Part shown: positions 1 to 7,046 of the stretch, piece after piece
Position numbering within the stretch: the first letter of the stretch is position 1
Layout: every line of letters begins with the position of its first letter
Assembly: GCA_017469785.1 (NCBI GenBank)
Contig: JAFUFU010000019.1
Coordinates: 30,716-94,715, forward strand
Source: Treponema sp.
GTDB lineage: Bacteria > Spirochaetota > Spirochaetia > Treponematales > Treponemataceae
Length of the DNA stretch: 64,000 bases
Reading direction: 5' to 3'
Program-made: the position numbers and the translations under genes
Notes under the pieces: model-generated
What the model was told of the DNA's origin: nothing
Databases searched by the model: none
The model's input: the letters and a program-made list of their open reading frames with translations, nothing else

Positions 1-283
1 GTACGTAGAACCGTCCAATTTTGTTACAGGAATCATACCCCACCCCATAAGAAAAAAGACTTTAAATATCTACCATTGTATTATAAATACTAGATTATTT
101 AAAGAGATTTTTTAACAGGTCATGCAACAGGAAACAAGGATAAATCTTTATCACCCATTTCCCATCACTTATTCTTTTTGATTATCGGAAAATTATAATT
201 TTTTATTAGATTCTATTTTTCCGATTGCGTTTTTTTTGCGCATTAGTTACTTTAAATCAAGAGTTAAATCTGGAGGAATACGA
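1..283. other. Intergenic region upstream of the response regulator
   Basis: I see no gene here. The stretch is AT-rich. Around 184-227 the arms ATCGGAAAAT and ATTTTTCCGAT can pair and are followed by a T-rich run, so this could be a terminator for a gene that ends to the left of the window or part of the leader of the two-component operon. No convincing promoter pair could be fixed. Confidence 0.4.
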
Positions 284-970
284 ATGAGCACAAAAATTCT
301 TGTCATTGAAGATGTTCCGGAAATGTCCGAGCTTGTCTCAATGTACCTCACAAAAGAAGGCATGGAAGTCTCAAAGGCATTATGCGCGGAAGAGGCCCTT
401 GACATCCTTAAAGAAAAAGTACCGGATCTTGTAATTCTTGACCTGAACCTGCCGGGAATGAGCGGATTCGATTTCCTCAAGAAATTCCGTGAAGAATACA
501 ACACGACGATTCCAGTAATCATCTCGTCAGCAAGGGACGGAGACGAGGATATCATCGAGGGGCTGGGGCTTGGAGCCGATGAATTCGTCACGAAGCCATT
601 CTCGCCGAGAGTCCTTGTAGCGAAAGTCAAGGCAAACCTGCGCCGAGGCTCAGAGATTTCCGCAGCAGCCGAAGAATTCTACGCTTTCGGCGACTACAAG
701 CTGCTTCTCAATTCATGCGTACTCAAAAAAGGCAGCGAAAAAATACCGCTGTCAAACAAGGAATACAAAGTCCTCGAATTTCTCACCCGTCATGAGGGCG
801 AACAGCTCTCCCCGGAAAAAATCTACAAAGGAGTCTGGGGTACTGAATACGGCGATGTAACGGCGGTCGCTGTCTACATACAGAGGCTGCGCAAAAAAAT
901 CGAAAAAAATCCCGGTGAACCGCAGTTCATAAAAACAGTTTTCGGCATGGGGTACCTCTTTGAAAATTAA
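284..970 (+). CDS. OmpR/PhoB-family response regulator
   Basis: Two-component response regulator of 228 residues. The receiver domain (about 4-118) has the acidic pair E9/D10, the phospho-acceptor D53 in ILDLNLPG and the conserved K104 in VTKPF. A winged-helix DNA-binding domain follows from about 130, with the usual ending RKKIEKNP...FIKTVFGMGYLF. I choose ATG 284 because TGGAGGAA lies just upstream; the frame is open back to 236, but that would add 16 residues that do not belong to a receiver fold. The 3' end overlaps the kinase gene by 11 bases, so the two are translationally coupled and form a cognate pair. The signal and target genes are unknown. The PhoB/KdpE-like layout is clear, the exact subfamily is not. 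Confidence 0.93.
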   Translation: MSTKILVIEDVPEMSELVSMYLTKEGMEVSKALCAEEALDILKEKVPDLVILDLNLPGMSGFDFLKKFREEYNTTIPVIISSARDGDEDIIEGLGLGADEFVTKPFSPRVLVAKVKANLRRGSEISAAAEEFYAFGDYKLLLNSCVLKKGSEKIPLSNKEYKVLEFLTRHEGEQLSPEKIYKGVWGTEYGDVTAVAVYIQRLRKKIEKNPGEPQFIKTVFGMGYLFEN

Positions 971-2324
971 GACACAGCTGCGCATTTTCCTACTGGGAGT
1001 GATTCTTGTTCCTCTCCTCGCCGTGACGGCACTCCCAGCCTACCATTATCTCACCAGGCCCGACCGTATGCTTTTCGACGGCTACAAGCAGATTCGCTCA
1101 ATGGACGAGCTTCCACTCTCCCAGCGTGACTTGCGCGTATTCAGGCAGCTCATACACACCCTTCCGCCAAATGTGGAATACATCATACTGGCGAACCACG
1201 GAACCATTCTTCATACTACCATACCGGACTTCAGCAATCTCAGCAAAATATCTATGCAGCAGCTCTTTCAGTACATGAACGAGACCAGCGACAAGTATTT
1301 TTACCAGCTGAGCTCCCCTCCCCTGGAAAATAAGGCCGATGACATCCTTTTTATCAGCAGAATCAACAGGGATACAAAACACAAGAAAGACGGTTTCACC
1401 CGGATGCTAACAAGCCTGCTGGTCTTCATCATGTTGTTCGAGTTGTTCTGCATAATTCTCATCGTAATGATTTCACAGACCATCTCGCGCTCAATTACCC
1501 TGCTCAGCAAGAACACGGAGCGGATTGCAGGTGGCGAGCTTGACGTGCCCCTGGATTTCGTAAAGAACAGCAAGAGCGACAATGAAATCACCCGGCTCAC
1601 AGAAAACCTGGACAAGATGCGCCTGACCCTCAAAGACGACGCGGAAAGGCGCACGAAATTCATCATGGGAATCAGCCACGACCTCAGGACTCCGGTTGCA
1701 GTCATAAAGGGCTACACAGAAGCCATGAGCGACGGTTTTTACGACAATCCGCTTGAGATGAAAAAATCCCTCGGAATAATAAGCTCAAAGACCGAACAGC
1801 TGGAGACGATGGTCAACACGCTGATTAATTTCGTCAAGCTAAACCAGACTGACTGGGTACAGCAGCTCAAAAAACAAAAAATTGCCCCCGTCCTCGAAGA
1901 ATTCTCCAAAACGGCAGTCACCACCGGTGGAATTTTCAAGCGCAAGGTCACGGCAGAAGTTTCCGTCAGCGAAGAACTCGAGATTCCATTTGACAAGGAA
2001 CTTATACAACGCACCCTTGAAAACCTTTTTTCAAACGCCCTGCGGTACACGAACGAGAATGACAGCATTGCAATTCGGGCCTATGAAGAGGAAGAAAAGA
2101 TTTATTTTAAAATCAAGGACTCAGGAATCGGCATTGCTCAGGAAAACCTGGAAAAAATTTTTGACATGTTCTACCGTGCAAGCTCTTCCCGCCGCGAAGA
2201 AGGAATGGGCATAGGACTCGCAACTGTAATGACAATCATAAAGGCACACGGCTGGAAAATCAGCGTGGATTCAGAACTTGGAAAAGGCTCGGAATTCATA
2301 ATTGAGATTCCACTTAAAAACTGA
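960..2324 (+). CDS. Membrane sensor histidine kinase
   Basis: Partner kinase of the upstream regulator, 454 residues, starting at a TTG inside the regulator's last codons. A transmembrane segment at about 8-27, an extracytoplasmic sensor region at about 30-148 and a second membrane segment at about 150-172 precede a HAMP linker. The HisKA motif FIMGISHDLRTP carries phospho-acceptor H240. The ATP-binding domain shows the N box (LFSNALRYT), G1 (DSGIGIAQENLEKIF) and G2 (GMGIGLATV). All catalytic boxes are intact, so autophosphorylation and transfer to D53 of the regulator are expected. The sensor region has no recognised domain name from sight, so the stimulus is unknown. No clear terminator follows; hemW converges from the other strand 21 bases away. 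Confidence 0.93.
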   Translation: MKIKTQLRIFLLGVILVPLLAVTALPAYHYLTRPDRMLFDGYKQIRSMDELPLSQRDLRVFRQLIHTLPPNVEYIILANHGTILHTTIPDFSNLSKISMQQLFQYMNETSDKYFYQLSSPPLENKADDILFISRINRDTKHKKDGFTRMLTSLLVFIMLFELFCIILIVMISQTISRSITLLSKNTERIAGGELDVPLDFVKNSKSDNEITRLTENLDKMRLTLKDDAERRTKFIMGISHDLRTPVAVIKGYTEAMSDGFYDNPLEMKKSLGIISSKTEQLETMVNTLINFVKLNQTDWVQQLKKQKIAPVLEEFSKTAVTTGGIFKRKVTAEVSVSEELEIPFDKELIQRTLENLFSNALRYTNENDSIAIRAYEEEEKIYFKIKDSGIGIAQENLEKIFDMFYRASSSRREEGMGIGLATVMTIIKAHGWKISVDSELGKGSEFIIEIPLKN

Positions 2325-2345
2325 GCCAGATTTTCCTGATGCAGA

Positions 2346-3563
2346 TTACAAAAGCTCTTCCAGGAACCTGTTCAGAAGAAGAATTCCCCTGCGGTTAAGG
2401 GCATAAACCATGTCGCCGGCGGGGGATTTTTTCTCGAGCGCAAAACGCCGGCTCTTCCATACAGAAAAAAGGCCGTCCGGCTCAGAGGCGCCTATTCTCT
2501 CCGCAAGCGAAGTGCCGAAGCGTCTTTCAAAATCTGCGCTACTTACGCCGCAAAGTTGCCTGAAGCCAAGCATGAGGAATTCAAATTCAAGGGTCTTCTC
2601 ATCAATAGTTTCGGCCTTACGCTTCAATGACGCGGGATTTTTATCTGAAGAAAAAACCTTCTCCACGCCGGCACAGTATGCAGGAATGGAAAGCGTGTTC
2701 GTCCAGCGCAGGGCGGATTTTTCAGCAAAATCATACACTGTACCGCTGGCGCCGGCTCCGACGCCAATGTAGCTTTCCTGCTTCCAGTAAACCGAATTGT
2801 GCCGCGCCTCAAATCCAGGCCGGGCGAAATTAGACACCTCATAATGAGAGAACCCCAGTTTTTCAAGGATATTCCGGCCTTTCAGCCACATCTTGTCAGC
2901 TTTTTCAGGCGAAAAACGGATTTTTCCCTCTTCAATATTTTTCCAGAGAGGAGTGTTTTCTTCGACAGTAAGCGTGTACAGGGAAACATGGTCAATTTCC
3001 GGATAAGATTTCAGGATCTCAAACTGGCTTGAAAAGGAGCTGTAAGTGTGAGACGGAAGCCCTGCGATAAAATCCACGGACAGGCGGCCCTTCCAGCATT
3101 CATGAATCATGCCAAGGGCCTTCATGATGATTTCAACGGAACTTCCGCGGTTGACGGCTTTCAAAGCCCGGTCATCAAGCGCCTGGATTCCCATGGAAAG
3201 CCGGTTCACTCCGCTAGCCCGACAAGCAGAAAGGAATTCCCCGCTCACATCATCGGGATTCATTTCAAGGGTAACTTCGGCACCCGGAGCAAGGGGGCGG
3301 ACAGATTGTATTCCGTTCAGCAATGCGGATATCTGACCCGGTGAAAGCAGGCTCGGAGTTCCCCCGCCGACATAAACCGTATTCCAGCGGGAAACGCCAT
3401 AAAAATCGGCATAAAGACTGCTCTCGGCAAGCAGGGCAGAGATGTATGAATCAGAAAGATCATTGTTTTTTCCGACACGGTCACGCTGGGCAACGCTGAA
3501 AAAATCGCAGTAATCGCATTTTTTTCTGCAGAAGGGAACGTGAATATAGAGCGATATGTCCAC
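2346..3563 (-). CDS. hemW: Radical SAM protein HemW (haem chaperone-like)
   Basis: 405 residues, in the HemW (former HemN-like coproporphyrinogen oxidase) family. The N-terminus shows the radical SAM cluster C12-x3-C16-x2-C19 in PFCRKKCDYCDFF, then a GGGTPS motif that contributes to SAM binding and the NRLSMGIQ and YEVSNFARPG motifs typical of the family. Family knowledge: true HemN has an extended N-terminus, absent here, and HemW proteins bind haem rather than oxidise coproporphyrinogen. Spirochaetes often lack full haem synthesis, which fits a chaperone role, but the function here is not proven. Start is a GTG with GGAAGA upstream. It lies 17 bases downstream of lepB on the same strand, so the two are probably co-transcribed. 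Confidence 0.9.
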   Translation of the reverse strand: MDISLYIHVPFCRKKCDYCDFFSVAQRDRVGKNNDLSDSYISALLAESSLYADFYGVSRWNTVYVGGGTPSLLSPGQISALLNGIQSVRPLAPGAEVTLEMNPDDVSGEFLSACRASGVNRLSMGIQALDDRALKAVNRGSSVEIIMKALGMIHECWKGRLSVDFIAGLPSHTYSSFSSQFEILKSYPEIDHVSLYTLTVEENTPLWKNIEEGKIRFSPEKADKMWLKGRNILEKLGFSHYEVSNFARPGFEARHNSVYWKQESYIGVGAGASGTVYDFAEKSALRWTNTLSIPAYCAGVEKVFSSDKNPASLKRKAETIDEKTLEFEFLMLGFRQLCGVSSADFERRFGTSLAERIGASEPDGLFSVWKSRRFALEKKSPAGDMVYALNRRGILLLNRFLEELL

Positions 3564-3580
3564 GAAATCTTCCGTGCGGC

Positions 3581-4279
3581 CTAAAAGAGCTTGAATTTGC
3601 TGAACGGGAAATAGAGCATGAGGACCTTGCCGATTATCTCACTTTTATTTACCGGCCCCCAGATGCGGGAATCGCTTGATGAGAGCCGGTCGTCCCCGAG
3701 AACAAAATATTCGTCAGGCCCCAGCGTAACAGGCTCGATGGAAGACTTCGCGCCAAAATCAGTGTCCCAGCCAGCCGGGGGAACAAGAATCTTCGCATTG
3801 TATTTTGACTCTGTAACTTCGAATTCCGTAAGAAAATGGCTCTGGTTCTCAGGCTTTACGAAAACCACGTATCGGTCGATATAAATAGTGTCGCCGGGAA
3901 GCCCCACCACGCGGCGGATAACGGGACGAGTACCCGAGGAGGGAGTTTCCTCAAATGGATGCCACTTACGCAGGCTTACGAACAGGGCGGCATTTTTCGC
4001 AATGCGCTTAAGTAAGGATTCCTGGGAATTTCTGTAATTGAGCATGAGAATCACGTCTCCGCGCCCCGGAGTTTTAAGTAAGGGCGTGACAAATTCACAG
4101 CTGCCGGAGGGAATGTCGGGCGCCATGGAATCCGACCTGTTGACGACAGGGAATATGATGAAAGTCATGAAAAGCGAAACAATGACAAAGAACAGAAGGA
4201 TGATTCCTGTTATAGATAAGATACGGTGATACAGTTCTTTGCGAAGTTTATATGAAATGGCGTAAATATTTTTTTCCAT
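3581..4279 (-). CDS. lepB: Signal peptidase I
   Basis: Type I leader peptidase that removes signal peptides outside the cytoplasmic membrane, 232 residues from ATG 4279. A transmembrane segment at about 19-44 is followed by the box B serine S51 in NRSDSMAP, box C (GRGDVILML), box D (RRVVGLPGD at 122-130) and box E (GDDRLSSSDSR). The frame is open 39 codons further upstream, but that extension has no family-like residues and would overlap smpB. I prefer 4279 because a promoter (-35 TTGCAA, -10 TATTCT) ends six bases before it. Odd point: in the usual box D, as in E. coli IKRAVGLPGD, the residue before the conserved Arg is the catalytic Lys; here it is Arg122 (codon CGC). See findings. Confidence 0.9.
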   Translation of the reverse strand: MEKNIYAISYKLRKELYHRILSITGIILLFFVIVSLFMTFIIFPVVNRSDSMAPDIPSGSCEFVTPLLKTPGRGDVILMLNYRNSQESLLKRIAKNAALFVSLRKWHPFEETPSSGTRPVIRRVVGLPGDTIYIDRYVVFVKPENQSHFLTEFEVTESKYNAKILVPPAGWDTDFGAKSSIEPVTLGPDEYFVLGDDRLSSSDSRIWGPVNKSEIIGKVLMLYFPFSKFKLF

Positions 4280-4285
4280 GCATAT

Positions 4286-4338
4286 AGAATAGCAGATTTC
4301 TTGAAACAGTTGCAAGTTCAGTTTGTTATGTTTATAAT
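4286..4338. promoter_or_regulatory. Divergent lepB/smpB promoters sharing one -35 hexamer
   Basis: The palindromic hexamer TTGCAA (4310-4315) can be the -35 for both strands. Rightward it stands 17 bases from TATAAT (4333-4338), eight bases before the smpB ATG. Leftward it stands 18 bases from TATTCT (plus-strand AGAATA, 4286-4291), six bases before the lepB ATG. Both transcripts would start at or within a couple of bases of the start codon. Inferred from sequence only. Confidence 0.6.
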
Positions 4339-4346
4339 CAGAGGAT

Positions 4347-4808
4347 ATGCCTGAAAATGTTAAGATTATTGCGCAGAACAAAAAGGCCCGCTTCAACTAC
4401 TTCATTGAAGAGTCATATGAATGCGGACTTGAACTTGAAGGAACGGAAGTAAAATCCGTAAAAGCCGGAAATGTGTCCTTCGCTGACTCTTTCGCCGAAA
4501 TTATAAACGGTGAGGTATGGATGCGTAATTTCCATATTTCCGAATACAAGTTCTCTTCTGTGTTCAACCATGATCCTGACAGGAAAAAACGGCTTCTTCT
4601 TCACAAGGAAGAAATAAAACGGATTCAGCGTAAAGTTGACGAAAAGGGCTTCACCCTCATTCCGCTGGATTTTTACCTAAAGCAGGGGCGCGTCAAGCTC
4701 ACTCTCGGTGTCTGCAAGGGTAAAAAACTCTATGACAAGCGAGAAAGCATAAAACAGCGTGACCTCGACAGAGATATGGCACGGGAATTCAGGAAGGACT
4801 TGTCATAA
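4347..4808 (+). CDS. smpB: SsrA-binding protein SmpB
   Basis: 153 residues, full family length. SmpB binds tmRNA and brings it to stalled ribosomes for trans-translation. The N-terminal ARFNYFIEESYECGLEL...GTEVKSVKAGNVSFADSFAEI, the central LLLHKEEI and the tail motif GRVKLTLGVCKGKKLYDKRE with a basic C-terminus are all present. GAGG precedes the ATG, but the predicted transcription start is so close that this site may not be on the mRNA. The next gene begins within this coding region's immediate surroundings (TTG 29 bases after the stop), so an operon with the secreted protein is possible. No tmRNA gene was recognised in the window. Confidence 0.96.
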   Translation: MPENVKIIAQNKKARFNYFIEESYECGLELEGTEVKSVKAGNVSFADSFAEIINGEVWMRNFHISEYKFSSVFNHDPDRKKRLLLHKEEIKRIQRKVDEKGFTLIPLDFYLKQGRVKLTLGVCKGKKLYDKRESIKQRDLDRDMAREFRKDLS

Positions 4809-4836
4809 TCCGCAGGAACGTATCGGAGAATTTATA

Positions 4837-5721
4837 TTGAAGGCACGACATCTCAAGGCGTGGTTTTTCCGCCTCACCTTTTTTCTTCTCTTCTCCTTAG
4901 CCGCCAGTGCAGACGGCGTTCTTGTCGATTATTACGGAGTCGTCTCAGCGTCAAGCGACACGAACATGCTCAAAATGGCACAGGACGTATTCTTTACCCA
5001 GCTGAAATCCATTGACGGGGTCACTGTTGACGACAAGCGCCCTGATATCTCAAAGGCCTCCTCGGCAATCCCGTCATTCATGAACACGAACGCTGGAATA
5101 TATTTCTATGCGGAGATTACAGACACAAAAAATGAGTCCGGGCAGACTGTCTGGAACTGCAGGTTCAATGCCGTCACGGCAAGCGATGGCATCACCCACT
5201 CCACCAGCGAAAACTATGAATCCTACTACAAAATCCTTGTTGGCGCAAAAAACGCCATAGAAAAGGTTCTCTCGGACCTAAAGGCACCGGCACCGGAATT
5301 CGCAGGCGCGAACAAGTCCAATCTTGCCACTGACTTCAAGACCGGAGTTGACATAGAATCTCTTGCAGGAACATGGAGCGGAGAGCCTTTCGCCGACAAA
5401 ATAATCATACTCCGCGGCGGGCGAGGCTTCGTCATCTTCAAAAACGGAGCCACCATGAACATAAAGATTTCCGTAAAAAAAGCCGTGGTGGGCGGAAAAT
5501 CAACAAACCTGGAAATCACACAGGTGGGAAAATCAAACGCATCCTTTTTCCCAGAGCTTCCCCGGGAGCAGGCCCTAGAATGCGCCTCGCAGGCAAAGCC
5601 AATCACCTGGAATTTCTCCCTTACATCCGCCGATACGCTTGAGGGAATAAAAAACACCGTCATTTCTACGAACAACGGTGTGGAACAGGGCATTTTGAAC
5701 TCAAGCTGGACCAGAAAATAA
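4837..5721 (+). CDS. Secreted protein of unknown function
   Basis: Unrecognised. I start it at TTG 4837 with GGAG upstream, which gives 294 residues; the frame is open back to 4759, inside smpB, but that would put 26 unlikely residues before the signal peptide. The N-terminus is a clear signal peptide (basic KARHLK, hydrophobic FFLLFSLAASA). The mature part has two parts: about 30-150 looks like a peptide-binding or stress-sensor-like alpha/beta domain, and from about 170 the words LAGTWSGEPFADKIIIL and FVIFKNGATMNIKISV look like a small beta-barrel, lipocalin-like, similar to the pattern of many treponemal periplasmic proteins. No catalytic motif. Downstream of smpB, probably periplasmic. 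Confidence 0.7.
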   Translation: MKARHLKAWFFRLTFFLLFSLAASADGVLVDYYGVVSASSDTNMLKMAQDVFFTQLKSIDGVTVDDKRPDISKASSAIPSFMNTNAGIYFYAEITDTKNESGQTVWNCRFNAVTASDGITHSTSENYESYYKILVGAKNAIEKVLSDLKAPAPEFAGANKSNLATDFKTGVDIESLAGTWSGEPFADKIIILRGGRGFVIFKNGATMNIKISVKKAVVGGKSTNLEITQVGKSNASFFPELPREQALECASQAKPITWNFSLTSADTLEGIKNTVISTNNGVEQGILNSSWTRK

Positions 5722-5772
5722 AGACATCCTGACCTTACATGGATTTCCTGGCTTCACTTTTCTATCATAGAT

Positions 5773-5789
5773 AGCCGACACGGCTTTTT
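5773..5789 (+). terminator. Short intrinsic terminator
   Basis: AGCCG-ACA-CGGCT followed by five T, 50 bases after the secreted-protein stop. The stem is only five pairs, so the call is tentative. It lies between convergent genes. Confidence 0.45.
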
Positions 5790-5790
5790 C

Positions 5791-6378
5791 CTAGCAGTGG
5801 ATTTCAACGGCTCCTTCACGCACGACTTTCACATTGCCGCTTTCATCAATGGCAACGATTGTCGAGGGAACTCCGCCTTTTTTATCTCCGTCGTCAATGA
5901 TAAGCTCGACGTCTTTTCCAAATTCGTCTTTTATCTGCTGTATATTGTCAAGGACAGGATGACCGCTTCTGTTTACGCTGGTTGAATAAATCGGCGCACC
6001 GCAGCGGGCAATAATTTCCCTCAGCCATTCATCCCCGGGGCAACGGAAGGCTGTCGTCTCGAAATTCCCGTCCTCGGCAAAAGTATGAACGATAATCGTA
6101 AGGGGCCCAGGCCATTTTTCAAGCAGCTCCGCAGGAATCACATCCCTGGTATATTTTTTTACATCCTCTGGCTTTGCAATAAGTTGAATAAGGTTTTTGC
6201 CTTCATCACGATTCTTTATTGCACAAATTTTCTCATATGTATGGTATGAATAATGTCGTCCGTCAACGATTCCAGAAAAACCATAAACGGTATCTGTCGG
6301 AAGAACGACAACCTTTCCCCGGCGAATATAATCAACGGCTATCTGTACAGACTCTAAATCAGATTTGCGGCAAATCAT
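5791..6378 (-). CDS. tsaC: L-threonylcarbamoyladenylate synthase (TsaC/YrdC/Sua5 family)
   Basis: 195 residues. Makes threonylcarbamoyl-AMP from threonine, bicarbonate and ATP for the t6A37 modification of ANN-decoding tRNAs. The YrdC fold shows VVVLPTDTVYGFSG near the N-terminus, KNRDEGKNLIQLI, a PGPLTIIV strand and STSVNRSGHP, all typical. It is the short TsaC form, without the Sua5 C-terminal domain. It overlaps the upstream FtsB-like gene by 20 bases on the same strand, so translation is likely coupled. The rest of the t6A machinery (TsaD, TsaB, TsaE) is not in the window. Confidence 0.92.
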   Translation of the reverse strand: MICRKSDLESVQIAVDYIRRGKVVVLPTDTVYGFSGIVDGRHYSYHTYEKICAIKNRDEGKNLIQLIAKPEDVKKYTRDVIPAELLEKWPGPLTIIVHTFAEDGNFETTAFRCPGDEWLREIIARCGAPIYSTSVNRSGHPVLDNIQQIKDEFGKDVELIIDDGDKKGGVPSTIVAIDESGNVKVVREGAVEIHC

Positions 6379-6856
6379 AGACTGGTATCCCCTTTATTTT
6401 TATTTTATTTTTCCTTGCATCATGTTCTTTCATTCTGAAATCTTTGAGCATCAAATAAAGGTATGTCACAAAAAACATCAGCAGGCCCGCGACCTTGCAG
6501 AACCATTCTGGCAGAGAATAGGGTTCTATTGATTTTATAGGCGTTCCCGTCTCAAAGTGGTACTCATCAATATTTATAAGTCCGTTAATTTTTACGATTT
6601 TTTCGCCGTCGCGGACATATCCCATTTTTCTGGCAAAGCCGGCGATGACATCCGGGTCTTTTTCCAGTGCCGTATATTCAAGGGAGAGACTGTCATTTAT
6701 TTTCTGTATTTCGTCCGCACGGGCGCTAAGGATTCGTTTCTGTTCCCGAAGCTGCTCATTCGCCCAAAGTCCGTCCGTTCCACACGTGAAAGAGACAAGA
6801 ACGTAAATTGCAGTTCCGGCCAGGGAGGCAACGAGAATCCTGAACATTTTTATCAT
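6359..6856 (-). CDS. FtsB/DivIC-like septum-formation protein
   Basis: 165 residues. A transmembrane helix at about 5-24 is followed by a coiled coil at about 32-66 (EQLREQKRILSARADEIQ...) and the DivIC family element DPDVIAGFARKMGYVRDGEKIVKI at 68-90. That is the layout of FtsB/DivIC, which bridge FtsL and FtsQ in the divisome. Unusual is the C-terminal extension with a second hydrophobic segment at about 117-137 and a basic tail, about 50 residues beyond the usual end. A promoter-like TATTCA lies seven bases before the ATG. The gene precedes tsaC in a two-gene operon. Confidence 0.75.
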   Translation of the reverse strand: MIKMFRILVASLAGTAIYVLVSFTCGTDGLWANEQLREQKRILSARADEIQKINDSLSLEYTALEKDPDVIAGFARKMGYVRDGEKIVKINGLINIDEYHFETGTPIKSIEPYSLPEWFCKVAGLLMFFVTYLYLMLKDFRMKEHDARKNKIKIKGIPVYDLPQI

Positions 6857-7046
6857 AGCCTTCTGAATATCGGCTGAAAGAGCGGAATTCTAAAATATTT
6901 TTCAACATGAAAAAAAAATTGGACTTTTACGGGCTATGTATGTTAAAATAGATAGATAAAGTGTAATTTTAGTAAGAAAAACTGCCGATACTAAAGCAAA
7001 ACTTTTCTTAATTTAAGGAAAAATTCACTTTCGCAAGGGGAACAAT
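6857..7046 (+). promoter_or_regulatory. Leader and candidate promoter of the acidic-protein operon
   Basis: No gene is visible in these 190 bases. TTGGAC (6919-6924) stands 18-19 bases from TTAAAAT (6943-6949) and may be the promoter. It would leave a leader of about 90 bases ending in the ribosome-binding site GGGGAAC just before ATG 7047. A weak AACTTTTCTTAA / TTTAAGGAAAA pairing occurs near 7000-7024. Confidence 0.4.

Noticed and set aside
1882-2214. 110-codon plus-strand frame within the histidine kinase
   Set aside because: Overlaps the intact ATPase domain of the kinase in another frame; no start signal.
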